Assembly (NCBI GenBank): GCA_029237915.1
Contig: JAQWHD010000038.1
Span: 62,001-126,000, forward strand
Origin: Thalassotalea sp.
Lineage (GTDB): Bacteria > Pseudomonadota > Gammaproteobacteria > Enterobacterales > Alteromonadaceae
Reading direction: 5' to 3'
DNA: 64,000 nt
The notes under the pieces are model-generated. The model was not told the DNA's origin. It saw nothing but the letters and a program-made list of their open reading frames with translations, and did not search any database. A program made the position numbers and the translations under genes. Shown here one piece after another: positions 44,963-55,075 of the stretch (its first letter is position 1; each line of letters begins with the position of its first letter).

Positions 44963-46082
44963 ACTTTATATAGGCTTAATGTCTGGCACCAGTGCTGACG
45001 GAATTGATTTAGCACTGGTGGATTTTAGCAAAAATCCCCATCAACTAGTCGCATCATATTATCAAGCATATGATGACGTAACTCGTGCACAAATCACTAG
45101 CTTATATACACCATCAGATAATGAAATAGACCGAGCCGGAGCATTAGATAAATTGTTAGCTCAACAATTTGCCGATGCCATTAATAATTTTTTGCTCAAT
45201 GAACAGCTCTTACCTAAAGATATCTGCGCCATAGGCAATCATGGCCAAACTATTCGTCACCGCCCTACCGATGCGCAACCTTTTACTCTGCAAATAGGCT
45301 GTAATCAAACGCTGGCTTGCATAACGGGTATTGATGTTGTTGGTAAGTTTCGTGATAAAGATATCGCCTTAGGTGGTCAAGGTGCGCCGTTAGTGCCTGC
45401 TTATCACCAAGAAATATTTAAAGATGATAAACAAGATGTCAATATCGTTAATATTGGCGGCATTAGTAACATTACCTTTTTACCGGTTAATCAAAGCAAC
45501 AAAATATTGGGCTTCGATACAGGCCCAGGCAATGCGTTATTAGATGATTGGTACCGTTTACATTTTCCAGATTGCCCTATCGGCATTGACCTCGATGGCA
45601 AGTGGGGAGCAACTGGCGTTGTTAATCAGCAACTATTAAACTCAATGTTAAGCGATGCTTATTTTGCACTACCTGCGCCTAAAAGCACAGGTCGTGAATA
45701 CTTTCATATTGAGTGGCTACGCTCACATCTAGTTGCTTTTGCTACAGATGATATCGAGCTTATGGCACAAGACATTCAAGCAACCTTACTTGCTCTGACC
45801 TGCCAAAGTATTGCTGATATTGTTAAACAACTAAGTAGCGAAGGTGAGATTGTTTTATGTGGCGGCGGTGCTCATAACCCATTACTACGTCAGCAAATAT
45901 CTACACTATGCCCAGATCATAAGGTTGTGACCCCACAAGACAAAGGCGTAGATAATGATAGTTTAGAAGCATTAGTCTTTGCTTGGCTTGCCTATGCTTA
46001 TGATCACAATATTAATGGTAATTTACCTGCGGTAACCGGTGCTAGTAAACCTACCCGCTTAGGCCTCAAGTTTTATCCTTAA
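44934..46082 (+). CDS. anmK: Anhydro-N-acetylmuramic acid kinase
   Basis: YIGLMSGTSADGIDLALVDF, GNHGQTIRHRP, NIGGISN; overlaps M23 gene by 29 nt. Confidence 0.95.
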   Translation: MTQQEQSPSKLYIGLMSGTSADGIDLALVDFSKNPHQLVASYYQAYDDVTRAQITSLYTPSDNEIDRAGALDKLLAQQFADAINNFLLNEQLLPKDICAIGNHGQTIRHRPTDAQPFTLQIGCNQTLACITGIDVVGKFRDKDIALGGQGAPLVPAYHQEIFKDDKQDVNIVNIGGISNITFLPVNQSNKILGFDTGPGNALLDDWYRLHFPDCPIGIDLDGKWGATGVVNQQLLNSMLSDAYFALPAPKSTGREYFHIEWLRSHLVAFATDDIELMAQDIQATLLALTCQSIADIVKQLSSEGEIVLCGGGAHNPLLRQQISTLCPDHKVVTPQDKGVDNDSLEALVFAWLAYAYDHNINGNLPAVTGASKPTRLGLKFYP

Positions 46083-46146
46083 GCAACACCAATAACTGTA
46101 CATTTTTTATACTGAACTTTATTAGATAATATAAGTCCAACCTTTA

Positions 46147-46178
46147 CGACTCAAATAATAATGCAGAGTCGGTTTTTT
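46147..46178 (+). terminator. Possible anmK terminator
   Basis: CGACTC-loop-GAGTCG-GTTTTTT; short stem. Confidence 0.5.
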
Positions 46179-46213
46179 CCATTTGGCTAAAATTGATAAC
46201 AAGGGGAATTATT

Positions 46214-46405
46214 ATGGATCTTGAAAAAGTTCGTATCGGTATGTCATGTGCTAGTCATAAAGGCAGCGGTACAGTTACTTGGGTAGATGGCGCGACGCAA
46301 ACGGTTTACTTAACCGACTTAATCGACAATCACAGTTTCGATGTAGGCATTGAAGAAATAATTGACGACCCACAAATTCACAATCATGAAGATTATTATT
46401 ATTAA
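46214..46405 (+). CDS. Conserved hypothetical small acidic protein
   Basis: MDLEKVRIGMSCASHKGSGTVTWVDGATQTVYLTDL...; AAGGGGAATT SD. Confidence 0.6.
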   Translation: MDLEKVRIGMSCASHKGSGTVTWVDGATQTVYLTDLIDNHSFDVGIEEIIDDPQIHNHEDYYY

Positions 46406-46441
46406 TCGTTAACCGAATTAGGTACTTAAACGAGTTAAATT

Positions 46442-46487
46442 AACCTGCTAATTATCTCTATCTAGATTGATAATTAGCAGGTTTTTT
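46442..46487 (+). terminator. Rho-independent terminator
   Basis: AACCTGCTAATTATC-loop-GATAATTAGCAGGTT-TTTT. Confidence 0.85.
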
Positions 46488-46568
46488 ATTTTCATCTATT
46501 TTATTAATACCTCTGCACGACACTTTTCGCTATTATCAATTATATAAAACAATAACAAAGTCTCCCTT

Positions 46569-48374
46569 ATGCGATCTCGAATACCTACAGGTAATGAACC
46601 AGACCATTTCAATTGGCAAATTATCAAGCAAGTTATCCCTTACTTGTTTGAGTTTAAGCACAGGGTGTTTTTAGCCCTCGCCTTCATGGTTTTTGCCAAG
46701 CTTGCCAGCGTTGGTTTACCCTTTATTTTAAAGTACATAGTTGATGATTTAACCGCGGTAAATACCGATTCTATTAACTTAGTTGCAGCGCCAATCGCCC
46801 TAGTTATTGCTTACGGCTTTGTACGTTTTTCAAATGTATTCTTTGGTGAAGTGCGCGATACATTATTTGGCCGCGTAACCGAACGAGCAATCCGCCGTAT
46901 CGGCTTAAAAGTATTTAAACACCTACATTTACTCGATTTAGAATTTCATTTAAACCGCCGAACAGGTGCTTTATCTAGAGATATCGACAGAGGTACCACA
47001 GGCATTAGCTTTTTAATGCGCTTTATGGTGTTCAATATTATCCCTACCCTACTAGAAATTGGTTTAGTGGTGTTTATTCTATTTTTTAATTATGGCTTTA
47101 GCTTTGCAGCGATAACCTTATTATCAATTGTTGCCTATATTGGTTATTCAATCAAAGCAACAGAGTGGCGAACCGCCTTTGTTCGCCAAGCGAATAAAGC
47201 AGATTCGGCCAGTAATTCACAAGCTATAGACAGCTTAATTAATTATGAAACTACCAAGTACTTTACCGCGGAAGATTACGAAGCTAAGCGCTACGACATC
47301 GAGTTAAAAGATTGGGAAATGGCTAAGCGTAAAAACCGCTTATCGTTGTTTGTCCTTAACGGTGGGCAAGCTTTAATTATTGCTACCTCTATGACTGCAA
47401 TGATGGCACTTGCAGCTGTGCAAGTTGCCGCAGGGATTATGACCATAGGCGACTTTGTATTAATTAACGCATTTATGATGCAGATATTTCTACCGCTTAA
47501 CTTCCTCGGATTTGTCTACCGAGAAATGAAAGGCTCTTTAGCCAATATTGAATTGATGTTTAACTTGCTAACAATAAAGTCAAAAACAGTTGAAAGCGAG
47601 CAAGCGACAACATTGCAAATAAAACATGGGCAAGTTGAATTCAACAATGTCTCGTTTCGTTATCATCAAGACAGAAGTATTTTAGACGACATAAGCTTTA
47701 GTATTTTACCTGGTGAAAAAGTTGCCGTGGTAGGTGCAAGTGGCAGCGGTAAATCTACTTTAGTTAAATTACTATTTCGATTTTATGATATTAACCAGGG
47801 AGTCATTTCTATTGATGGCCAAGACATTAGTAAATTAACCTTTAAATCGCTGCGCAATGCGATAGGTATTGTGCCGCAAGACACCGTACTATTTAATGAT
47901 AACATTATCGAAAACGTGCGTTACGGCAGATTAAACGCCAGCGACGAAGAAGTACTAGCAGCAATTAAACTTGCGCATTTAGATGCATTTATTCAATCTT
48001 TACCTGATGGGGTAAATACTATGGTAGGTGAACGCGGCTTAAAGTTATCGGGGGGTGAAAAACAACGAGTAGCTATTGCTCGTACCATACTCAAACAACC
48101 ATCTATTTTAGTATTTGATGAAGCTACATCATCACTAGATAGTGAATCAGAACAAGCCATCATGAATGCCTTAAAAGAGATCTCACAAGGGGTAACTAGT
48201 TTGGTTATTGCCCATCGCTTATCAACCATAATTGACGCCGATAAAATTGTTGTTATGGACAAAGGTAAGGTCGTTGAAATAGGTAGCCATGACACCTTAA
48301 TCACGACGCAAGGTACGTACGCTAAATTGTGGGAAATTCAGCAACAGAGTCATAATGAACAAAAGCTACCGTAA
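46569..48374 (+). CDS. ABC transporter permease/ATPase, Atm1/HMT1-like half transporter
   Basis: TM domain plus GASGSGKSTL, LSGGEKQRVAIARTIL, FDEATSSLD. Confidence 0.92.
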   Translation: MRSRIPTGNEPDHFNWQIIKQVIPYLFEFKHRVFLALAFMVFAKLASVGLPFILKYIVDDLTAVNTDSINLVAAPIALVIAYGFVRFSNVFFGEVRDTLFGRVTERAIRRIGLKVFKHLHLLDLEFHLNRRTGALSRDIDRGTTGISFLMRFMVFNIIPTLLEIGLVVFILFFNYGFSFAAITLLSIVAYIGYSIKATEWRTAFVRQANKADSASNSQAIDSLINYETTKYFTAEDYEAKRYDIELKDWEMAKRKNRLSLFVLNGGQALIIATSMTAMMALAAVQVAAGIMTIGDFVLINAFMMQIFLPLNFLGFVYREMKGSLANIELMFNLLTIKSKTVESEQATTLQIKHGQVEFNNVSFRYHQDRSILDDISFSILPGEKVAVVGASGSGKSTLVKLLFRFYDINQGVISIDGQDISKLTFKSLRNAIGIVPQDTVLFNDNIIENVRYGRLNASDEEVLAAIKLAHLDAFIQSLPDGVNTMVGERGLKLSGGEKQRVAIARTILKQPSILVFDEATSSLDSESEQAIMNALKEISQGVTSLVIAHRLSTIIDADKIVVMDKGKVVEIGSHDTLITTQGTYAKLWEIQQQSHNEQKLP

Positions 48375-48385
48375 AACTAGATAGG

Positions 48386-48437
48386 GCTGATTAGTTAAAG
48401 CTGATTAGTTAAAGCTAATTAGTTAGAGCTAATAAAC
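48386..48437. repeat. 14-bp tandem repeat, about 3.5 units
   Basis: GCTGATTAGTTAAA GCTGATTAGTTAAA GCTAATTAGTTAGA GCTAATAAAC. Confidence 0.85.
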
Positions 48438-48467
48438 AAAAAACTCAGCATTTGCTGAGTTTTTTCA
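48438..48467. terminator. Bidirectional terminator between ABC transporter and ssb
   Basis: AAAAAACTCAGCA-ttt... TGCTGAGTTTTTT. Confidence 0.85.
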
Positions 48468-48494
48468 TTTTAATCAAGCGCTAATAACTATTCC

Positions 48495-49151
48495 TTAGAA
48501 AGGAATATCGTCATCAAAATCCATCACTGGTTCTTGTGGATTTACTTTAGGTGCTTGTTGAGGGGCTTGTTGTTGGTAGCCACCTTGTTGTGGAGCTTGT
48601 TGCTGGTAACCGCCCTGTTGTGGAGCTTGAGCGGCTTGCTGTTGGTAACCACCTTGTTGCGCCTGTGGAGCTTGTGGAGCTTGTTGGTAGCCGCCTTGTT
48701 GCATAGCAGGCTTTTGTTGTGCTTGTGGCTTGAAACCACCTTGTGCTGCTGGTGCTTGGTAATTATTTTGCTGACCGCCGCCCATAGGAGCGCCAGTGCC
48801 TTGACCTGCGCCACGCGAGTCAAGCATTTGCATTTCATTAGCACGAATTTCTGTAGTGTATTGATCAACACCTTGTGCATTTTGCCATTTACGAGTTTGT
48901 AGACGACCTTCAACGTACACTTTTGAACCTTTCTTTAAGTATTCAGCAGCAATCTCAGCTAAACGGTTGTTAAAAACAACACGGTGCCATTCGGTGATCT
49001 CTTTTGGTTCACCTGTTTGCTTGTCTTTCCAACTTTCAGAAGTAGCAACGGTTACATTACAAACTGAACCACCACTTGGGAAGAATTTAACTTCAGGATC
49101 TTGTCCTAAGTTACCTACGATAATTACTTTATTTACACCACGACTGGCCAT
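48495..49151 (-). CDS. ssb: Single-stranded DNA-binding protein
   Basis: [23 protein letters not shown]..., QGGYQQ-rich linker, C-terminal DFDDDIPF tip. Confidence 0.96.
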   Translation of the reverse strand: MASRGVNKVIIVGNLGQDPEVKFFPSGGSVCNVTVATSESWKDKQTGEPKEITEWHRVVFNNRLAEIAAEYLKKGSKVYVEGRLQTRKWQNAQGVDQYTTEIRANEMQMLDSRGAGQGTGAPMGGGQQNNYQAPAAQGGFKPQAQQKPAMQQGGYQQAPQAPQAQQGGYQQQAAQAPQQGGYQQQAPQQGGYQQQAPQQAPKVNPQEPVMDFDDDIPF

Positions 49152-49344
49152 GAAAAATCCTGTTTTTACTATTTTGTTTTATGTTAATAACTCGACGATA
49201 AGGAGTGTGAACGAGCTACGTTATCTTATCCACATTTTGCAGGATTATTTTAGCTCCCGAGCGAATAAGAGAGTCAGTGTAGCACCGAAAATTAATTTTA
49301 AAAAGTGTTTATAGCGATCAAAAGCTCGATATTTTTAAGCAAAT

Positions 49345-49379
49345 AAAAAAGCCTTAATAAGATCAATTATTAAGGCTTA
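49345..49379 (-). terminator. Terminator of the 49420-52632 gene
   Basis: Minus strand GCCTTAATAA-ttgatc-TTATTAAGGC-TTTTTTATTT. Confidence 0.8.
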
Positions 49380-49419
49380 ATTTAAATTTTATTTATTCTG
49401 ATTTATTTAAATAACTAAA

Positions 49420-52400
49420 TTATTTTTCAAAATAAAACGGCTTACGTTTCTTATCAAAGTTGCCAATCTCATTCATGCTGTCACCATCATAAATTCGGCC
49501 ATTGATCATAATATGAGTTACTTTGTCACTCACACGGATATCATTAGCTACATCACCATCAATAACGATAATATCAGCTAACTTACCGGCTTTAAGTGAA
49601 CCGATATGCGCATCTAAACCTAAATGTTTCGCAGGATCGATAGTTGCAGTGCGAAGTGCTTGTAGCGGTGTCATCCCGCCTTGTGCCATCATCCACATTT
49701 CCCAATGAGCCGCTAAACCTTCACGTTGGCCGTGAGCACCAATACCAACTAAAACGCCCATGTCTTGCATTTCTTTAGCTATGCTAGCTACATTTTTGTG
49801 ATTGTAATGGTGCTCTGGTGCTGTAGTTCTGCGCATCGAGCGCGGCGCTAACACATTGCTTGGTACGTACTTGCTTAAACGAGGGTGTTTCCACACTTCT
49901 GTTTTATCATACCAGTAATGCTCACCTGAAATACCGCCATAGGCTACAACAAGAGTAGGCACGTAGGCAGTTTCAGACTGTTGCCAAAATTGACGAATAT
50001 CATCATAAATTGTCGCTGTCGAAATTGAGTGCTCAAGTGATGTATGACCATCGGCAACCATAGATAAATTATGTTGCAACAATGAACCACCTTCCGGCAC
50101 GACCATCATGCCTAATTCTCGGCCAGCTTGAATAATTTGCTGACGTTGATTACGACGAGGTTGGTTGTACGATTTAACACTAAATGCACCAACTTTTTGT
50201 AAACGCTCAAGTTGGAATTTGGCATCATCTAAACTATCAACGTGCGATGTATAACCAGCAGCCGAGGCGCCGTATAAAATACTCCCTGTAGAGAAGATAC
50301 GCGGACCAACAATATCGCCAGCTTTTTGTAACTCACTTGCCGCGAATATTTCAGTCGTGTCATTCGATGGATCGTGAATAGTTGTTACGCCTAAAGAAAG
50401 CGTGGCGTAATTTTTCCAGTTTTGCTGTGGAATGATCTCATTTGAGCCTTGTGGACCATGAGCATGTGCGTCAACTAAACCAGGCATTACCGTTTTGCCA
50501 GTTACATCAATAACTTCAGCGCCTGATGGAATTTTAACTGCAGAGCGAGTACCCACGGCTTTAATGCGCTTGCCGTCAATTAGTACCACACCATCGTTGA
50601 TGATTTCTTCACCTTCCATAGTCAGTACTTTACCACCAACTAAGGCAACTAAACCTTTAGGTGCATCAGATTTTTGAGTAAAACCAAGTGAGGTTACTTT
50701 TGGTGTTAATTCTTCATCGGCTTTATAGCCGATATCGAACATACCATTTAAGCTAGCTTGATAAAGATCTGGACCTAAGCTCCAGTAAATTTCATCACTT
50801 TGGGCGTTAAAGCTAATGCTTTCACCCGCACGAGTAGATAATTTACGTACCGGAACATTTTTTGCGCTTGGACCAATATGAATAACATCACCGCGCTCTA
50901 CGAGTGGTGTAACGAATACTTTAAAACGCTCAGCAAATGCTAAATACTTACCATTAGGTGCCACTTTAAATTCTGTAGCATATTTACCTGTGTATAAGGT
51001 TTTGTCGTTTTGACCGTCTAAATCAACACGCGCAAATTCAGGCATTTCACCATAACGCTGCACATAGATGCGATCATTACGATCGGCGAACTGTGGTGCA
51101 CTACCATTTTCAGTAATAAGTGTGGCTTTACCACCTTTAACCGATACTTGATAAATACCAGAGTTTAAACCCCATTTAGGATCAGTAATATAACCGCCAG
51201 ATACTTTATTAAATACTACGGTTTTACCATTTGGTGAGAACGTTGCTTCAATGTATTTACCTGGCTCTGACAATAGGTATTTACCGCGACCAGTATTCGC
51301 TGATACTACACGTAAGTTACCTTGTTTTTTATCATCCCAAGTTGAATAAACAATGCTTTTACCATCACGAGAAAACGTAGGGTTTAGTTCAAAGTGATCA
51401 GTTTGTTTGGTTAAACGCTTTGGCTTACCGTCAGGTAATGAACGAGTATAAATATGACCTAGAGCTTCAAATACAACTTTCTTACCATTTGGTGATATTT
51501 CTACATCACGCAGCATTTTCACATCAAAGTTATCTACATCAATATTTTGCGCAAAACGTAATGCTTTTTGCATTTGTTTTTCAGCAGTTACTTTAAACTC
51601 AATAACTTCGCTTTCGTTATCTTCAAGGTTTAACTTGTTAATTTTACCGCCAGCCCAAAAGATAATTTCTTCGTTATCTGGCGTCCAAGCCATTGTTGGA
51701 TATACGCCATGAATTGCCCACGTTTCTTGCATATCACGGTCAAGCTTGTCGTAGACAGGCGTTTTACTACCAGTTTCTAAGTCGTAAATAAATAGCGTCG
51801 ATTGAAAATCAACACGCGAAATATAGGCTAACTTTTTACCATCTGGTGATGGCGTAGGACGAATCGCACCGCCACGGCCTGATAAGATCACTTCAATCTC
51901 ACCAGTTTCACGATCAAGACGTTTAATTTTATAAATGCCTGATTCACTATCTTTTGAATAGTGGAAAGTTTTACCCGGCGTTGCATCTTGAGAGAAATAA
52001 ACATAACGACCATCGGCAGAAAAGGCTGGTTCACCTAAATCTTTCTGCTGATTTGGACGCTTGGTCAGCACCATGCCGTCGCCGCCAGTTTTATGGTACA
52101 TCCATACTTCACCAGCACCTAGTGAACGACTCCCAGTAAAGTGCTTACGCGCAACAATGTAATCACCATCTGGACTCCAAGCAGGAGAATTAATTAATCG
52201 GAAAGTTTCATTAGTAATAGCCGTTTGGTTTTCGCCATCTACATCCATAACCCAAATATTGTCACCACCACCTTGGTCAGAGGTAAAAGCAATGTGCTTG
52301 CCGTCTGGAGAAAACGTTGGCTGCATTTGCCAAGCGATATCAGAAGTAAGTACCTTAGCTTCGCCGCCGCTGATTGGCATAGAGTAAATATCACCTAATA

Positions 52401-52632
52401 AATCAAAGACGATAGTTTTACCATCAGGTGAAATATCAACGTTCATCCAAGTACCTTGGTCAACATTGATTTTGGCTGTTATAAATTCGCCTTGTGGCTC
52501 ATTTACCGACCATTCTTTTTTCTCTTCTTGTTTCGCTTCTGGCTCTTGTGCAAAACTCATTGATGACGCCAGCAACATAGATAATGATGCGGCAATAATC
52601 GAAGGTTTAGTCTTCATCTTAAAAAATGACAT
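49420..52632 (-). CDS. Secreted amidohydrolase with N-terminal WD40/PD40 (TolB-like) propeller
   Basis: Signal peptide; repeated FSPDGK/SPDGKK motifs then VMPGLVDAHAHGP, SLKAGKLADIIVIDGD. Confidence 0.92.
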   Translation of the reverse strand: MSFFKMKTKPSIIAASLSMLLASSMSFAQEPEAKQEEKKEWSVNEPQGEFITAKINVDQGTWMNVDISPDGKTIVFDLLGDIYSMPISGGEAKVLTSDIAWQMQPTFSPDGKHIAFTSDQGGGDNIWVMDVDGENQTAITNETFRLINSPAWSPDGDYIVARKHFTGSRSLGAGEVWMYHKTGGDGMVLTKRPNQQKDLGEPAFSADGRYVYFSQDATPGKTFHYSKDSESGIYKIKRLDRETGEIEVILSGRGGAIRPTPSPDGKKLAYISRVDFQSTLFIYDLETGSKTPVYDKLDRDMQETWAIHGVYPTMAWTPDNEEIIFWAGGKINKLNLEDNESEVIEFKVTAEKQMQKALRFAQNIDVDNFDVKMLRDVEISPNGKKVVFEALGHIYTRSLPDGKPKRLTKQTDHFELNPTFSRDGKSIVYSTWDDKKQGNLRVVSANTGRGKYLLSEPGKYIEATFSPNGKTVVFNKVSGGYITDPKWGLNSGIYQVSVKGGKATLITENGSAPQFADRNDRIYVQRYGEMPEFARVDLDGQNDKTLYTGKYATEFKVAPNGKYLAFAERFKVFVTPLVERGDVIHIGPSAKNVPVRKLSTRAGESISFNAQSDEIYWSLGPDLYQASLNGMFDIGYKADEELTPKVTSLGFTQKSDAPKGLVALVGGKVLTMEGEEIINDGVVLIDGKRIKAVGTRSAVKIPSGAEVIDVTGKTVMPGLVDAHAHGPQGSNEIIPQQNWKNYATLSLGVTTIHDPSNDTTEIFAASELQKAGDIVGPRIFSTGSILYGASAAGYTSHVDSLDDAKFQLERLQKVGAFSVKSYNQPRRNQRQQIIQAGRELGMMVVPEGGSLLQHNLSMVADGHTSLEHSISTATIYDDIRQFWQQSETAYVPTLVVAYGGISGEHYWYDKTEVWKHPRLSKYVPSNVLAPRSMRRTTAPEHHYNHKNVASIAKEMQDMGVLVGIGAHGQREGLAAHWEMWMMAQGGMTPLQALRTATIDPAKHLGLDAHIGSLKAGKLADIIVIDGDVANDIRVSDKVTHIMINGRIYDGDSMNEIGNFDKKRKPFYFEK

Positions 52633-52821
52633 ACGGATTCTCGAGGTTAGTTAACTTGTCAGCGACATACTCCCAAGCTCATTTTTAATGAACATGGCCT
52701 GCACTGGAATTTTTTATGGATGAAATAGAACATATTGCAAACAAAGTGTAAAGATGAGTTACAAAATGATGCTATTTTTTAAGATGAATTACGCGGTTAA
52801 AACGATGAAATACAAGTTCGA

Positions 52822-52847
52822 CAAAAAGAGCGCCTACAAGGCGCTCT
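52822..52847 (-). terminator. ubiX terminator
   Basis: Minus strand AGAGCGCC-ttgta-GGCGCTCT-TTTTG. Confidence 0.85.
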
Positions 52848-52885
52848 GTATTAAATTATAATTATTTAGCTTACCTCTACAAAAG

Positions 52886-53524
52886 CTAATTATTTGAATA
52901 ACCCCAGCGTGGCATAATAGTTTGCTCGATACCTAAATGATCTAGCATTCTGCCCACCATAAAATCGATTAAATCATTTATGCTTTGCGGGTTATGATAA
53001 AAGCCTGGTGCAGCAGGCATTATGGTTACGCCCATTTGTGAAAGCGAATGCATATTGGCTAAATGGATAGTTGAGAATGGCGTTTCTCGCGGTACCATAA
53101 TTAACTGGCCACGCTCTTTAATAACCACATCGGCTGCGCGTTCAATTAAGTTATCACTCATACCTTGGCTAATTGCGGCAAGGGTTCCTGTTGAACAAGG
53201 ACATACCACCATTTGTTTTGGCGCAGCTGAGCCAGAAGCGACAGGCGAAAACCACTGCTCTTTGCCAAACACAGTGATTTGCTCAGCTTTAGCTTGGTAC
53301 TTATCGGTAAGTACTTCGCTGGCCTTTTCTGGGCTAGACGGTAGCTTCATGCCAACTTCTGTATCGAGTACAACGCGCGCTGCACTTGAAATAAGTACAT
53401 ACACTTGGTAATTAGCTGCGACTAAACACTCTAATAAACGCAGCGCATACAAAGAGCCGGACGCGCCTGTTATTGCTAGAGTGATTTTAGCTTCGAATGT
53501 GTTGTTAGTGCTTACGTTATTCAC
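52886..53524 (-). CDS. ubiX: Flavin prenyltransferase UbiX
   Basis: [45 protein letters not shown]. Confidence 0.93.
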   Translation of the reverse strand: MNNVSTNNTFEAKITLAITGASGSLYALRLLECLVAANYQVYVLISSAARVVLDTEVGMKLPSSPEKASEVLTDKYQAKAEQITVFGKEQWFSPVASGSAAPKQMVVCPCSTGTLAAISQGMSDNLIERAADVVIKERGQLIMVPRETPFSTIHLANMHSLSQMGVTIMPAAPGFYHNPQSINDLIDFMVGRMLDHLGIEQTIMPRWGYSNN

Positions 53525-53546
53525 TGTGTTCTCGTTTAGTTATTAC

Positions 53547-53583
53547 TACTGCATATGGATCCCCGCATTCGCGAGGAAGACGA
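53547..53583. repeat. Short repeat copy A (GGATCCCCGC-type)
   Basis: TACTGCATATGGATCCCCGCATTCGCGAGGAAGACGA. Confidence 0.75.
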
Positions 53584-53620
53584 AAAAAAAGCTCAGTTAT
53601 ATAAAAATATAATAGCTAGC

Positions 53621-53658
53621 TACTGCATTATGGATCCCCGCCTACGCGGGGAAGACGA
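53621..53658. repeat. Short repeat copy B (GGATCCCCGC-type)
   Basis: TACTGCATTATGGATCCCCGCCTACGCGGGGAAGACGA; CCCCGC-ctac-GCGGGG stem. Confidence 0.75.
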
Positions 53659-53676
53659 TAGATAGTCAATGTCTAG

Positions 53677-55038
53677 TTATTTACTTTCTAGTGCGGCGAT
53701 TAGTTTAGTATGAAAACTACCAAAACCGCCATTACTCATTACTACAATATGGTCATTCGGTTTGGCATTTTCGCAAACTAAGCTAACTAACTTATCAATA
53801 TCGTCTGCACAAAACGTAGGTGCTTTAGTGTCATTAAGCAAATCACTCACCGACCATTTAACGTTTTCGTCTTGGTATAAATAAACGATATCGGCATCAT
53901 CGAGTGATTTCGCTAAGGTGTCTTTGTGTACACCTGATTTCATTGTATTTGATCTTGGCTCTAATACAGCAAGTATGCGCTCACTACCAACCTTAGCCCT
54001 AAAGCCGGCCAAATTTTTGCTAATTGCAGTTGGGTGATGAGCAAAGTCATCATAAACTTTAATACCACCTACTTCGCCAACTAGCTCTTGTCGGCGTTTG
54101 GTATTAATAAATTCGCCCAGTGCTTCACAAGCAATATGACTTGGCACACCAGCATGGCGAGCAGCTGCAATAGCCATTAAGGCATTATCTATATTAAAGT
54201 CACCTAATAGCTTCCAAGTGACCGTGCCTTGTAACTCTTGGTTAAAAAACACTTTAAATTCACTGCCATCAGTATTTACTTTTTCTGCTGTCCAACCTTG
54301 AGGATCGCCAGCGAATTCAATTGGCGTCCAAGCCCCCATCGCAAGCGTTTGCGCTAAATACTCATCATTTTTTGGCGCCAGCAATAAGCCATTATTAGGA
54401 ACCATACGGACCACGTGATGAAATTGCTTTTGAATATCTTTAATTGAATCGAAAATATCCGCATGATCAAATTCTAGATTATTCATCACCAAGGTGCGAG
54501 GACGATAATGCACAAACTTAGAGCGTTTATCAAAAAAGGCAGTGTCGTATTCATCAGCTTCAATAACAAAAAATGGCGAATTACCCAGTCTTGCTGAAGT
54601 ATCAAAGTTTTGCGGTACACCGCCAATTAAATAACCTGGGGTTAATAAACCGTATTCTAAGATCCAAGCTAGCATAGAGCTAGTGGTGGTTTTACCATGA
54701 GTACCAGCAACCGCCAATACCCATCTATCTTTTAAAACATTGTCTAATAACCATTGCGGTCCTGATGTATATGAAATATTACGCGCCATAACATACTCAA
54801 CCAAAGGATTACCGCGCGACATAGCATTACCGACAATCACCATATCGGGTTCATCGGCTAAATGTTCAGTCTTGTAGCCTTGCATAAGCTCAATACCAAG
54901 CTCTTCAAGTTGCGTACTCATTGGCGGATAAACATTAGCGTCGCAACCTGACACTCGAAAGCCTAGTTGTTTAGCAATCGCAGCAATACCGCCCATGAAG
55001 GTACCGCATATACCGAGTATGTGAATATGTTTTGTCAT
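53677..55038 (-). CDS. mpl: UDP-N-acetylmuramate:L-alanyl-gamma-D-glutamyl-meso-diaminopimelate ligase
   Basis: HIHILGICGTFMGGIAAIAKQLG, VAGTHGKTTTSSM, DDFAHHPTAI. Confidence 0.95.
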   Translation of the reverse strand: MTKHIHILGICGTFMGGIAAIAKQLGFRVSGCDANVYPPMSTQLEELGIELMQGYKTEHLADEPDMVIVGNAMSRGNPLVEYVMARNISYTSGPQWLLDNVLKDRWVLAVAGTHGKTTTSSMLAWILEYGLLTPGYLIGGVPQNFDTSARLGNSPFFVIEADEYDTAFFDKRSKFVHYRPRTLVMNNLEFDHADIFDSIKDIQKQFHHVVRMVPNNGLLLAPKNDEYLAQTLAMGAWTPIEFAGDPQGWTAEKVNTDGSEFKVFFNQELQGTVTWKLLGDFNIDNALMAIAAARHAGVPSHIACEALGEFINTKRRQELVGEVGGIKVYDDFAHHPTAISKNLAGFRAKVGSERILAVLEPRSNTMKSGVHKDTLAKSLDDADIVYLYQDENVKWSVSDLLNDTKAPTFCADDIDKLVSLVCENAKPNDHIVVMSNGGFGSFHTKLIAALESK

Positions 55039-55075
55039 TTACTATTCCTAGTTAATAGTAATTAAAGCCGGTCTA

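Noticed and set aside
48534-48913. ORFs of 122 and 123 aa antisense/out-of-frame in ssb
   Set aside because: Artefacts of the low-complexity Gln/Gly-rich ssb linker.
53022-53411. 129-aa ORF antisense to ubiX
   Set aside because: Shadow ORF, no independent evidence.
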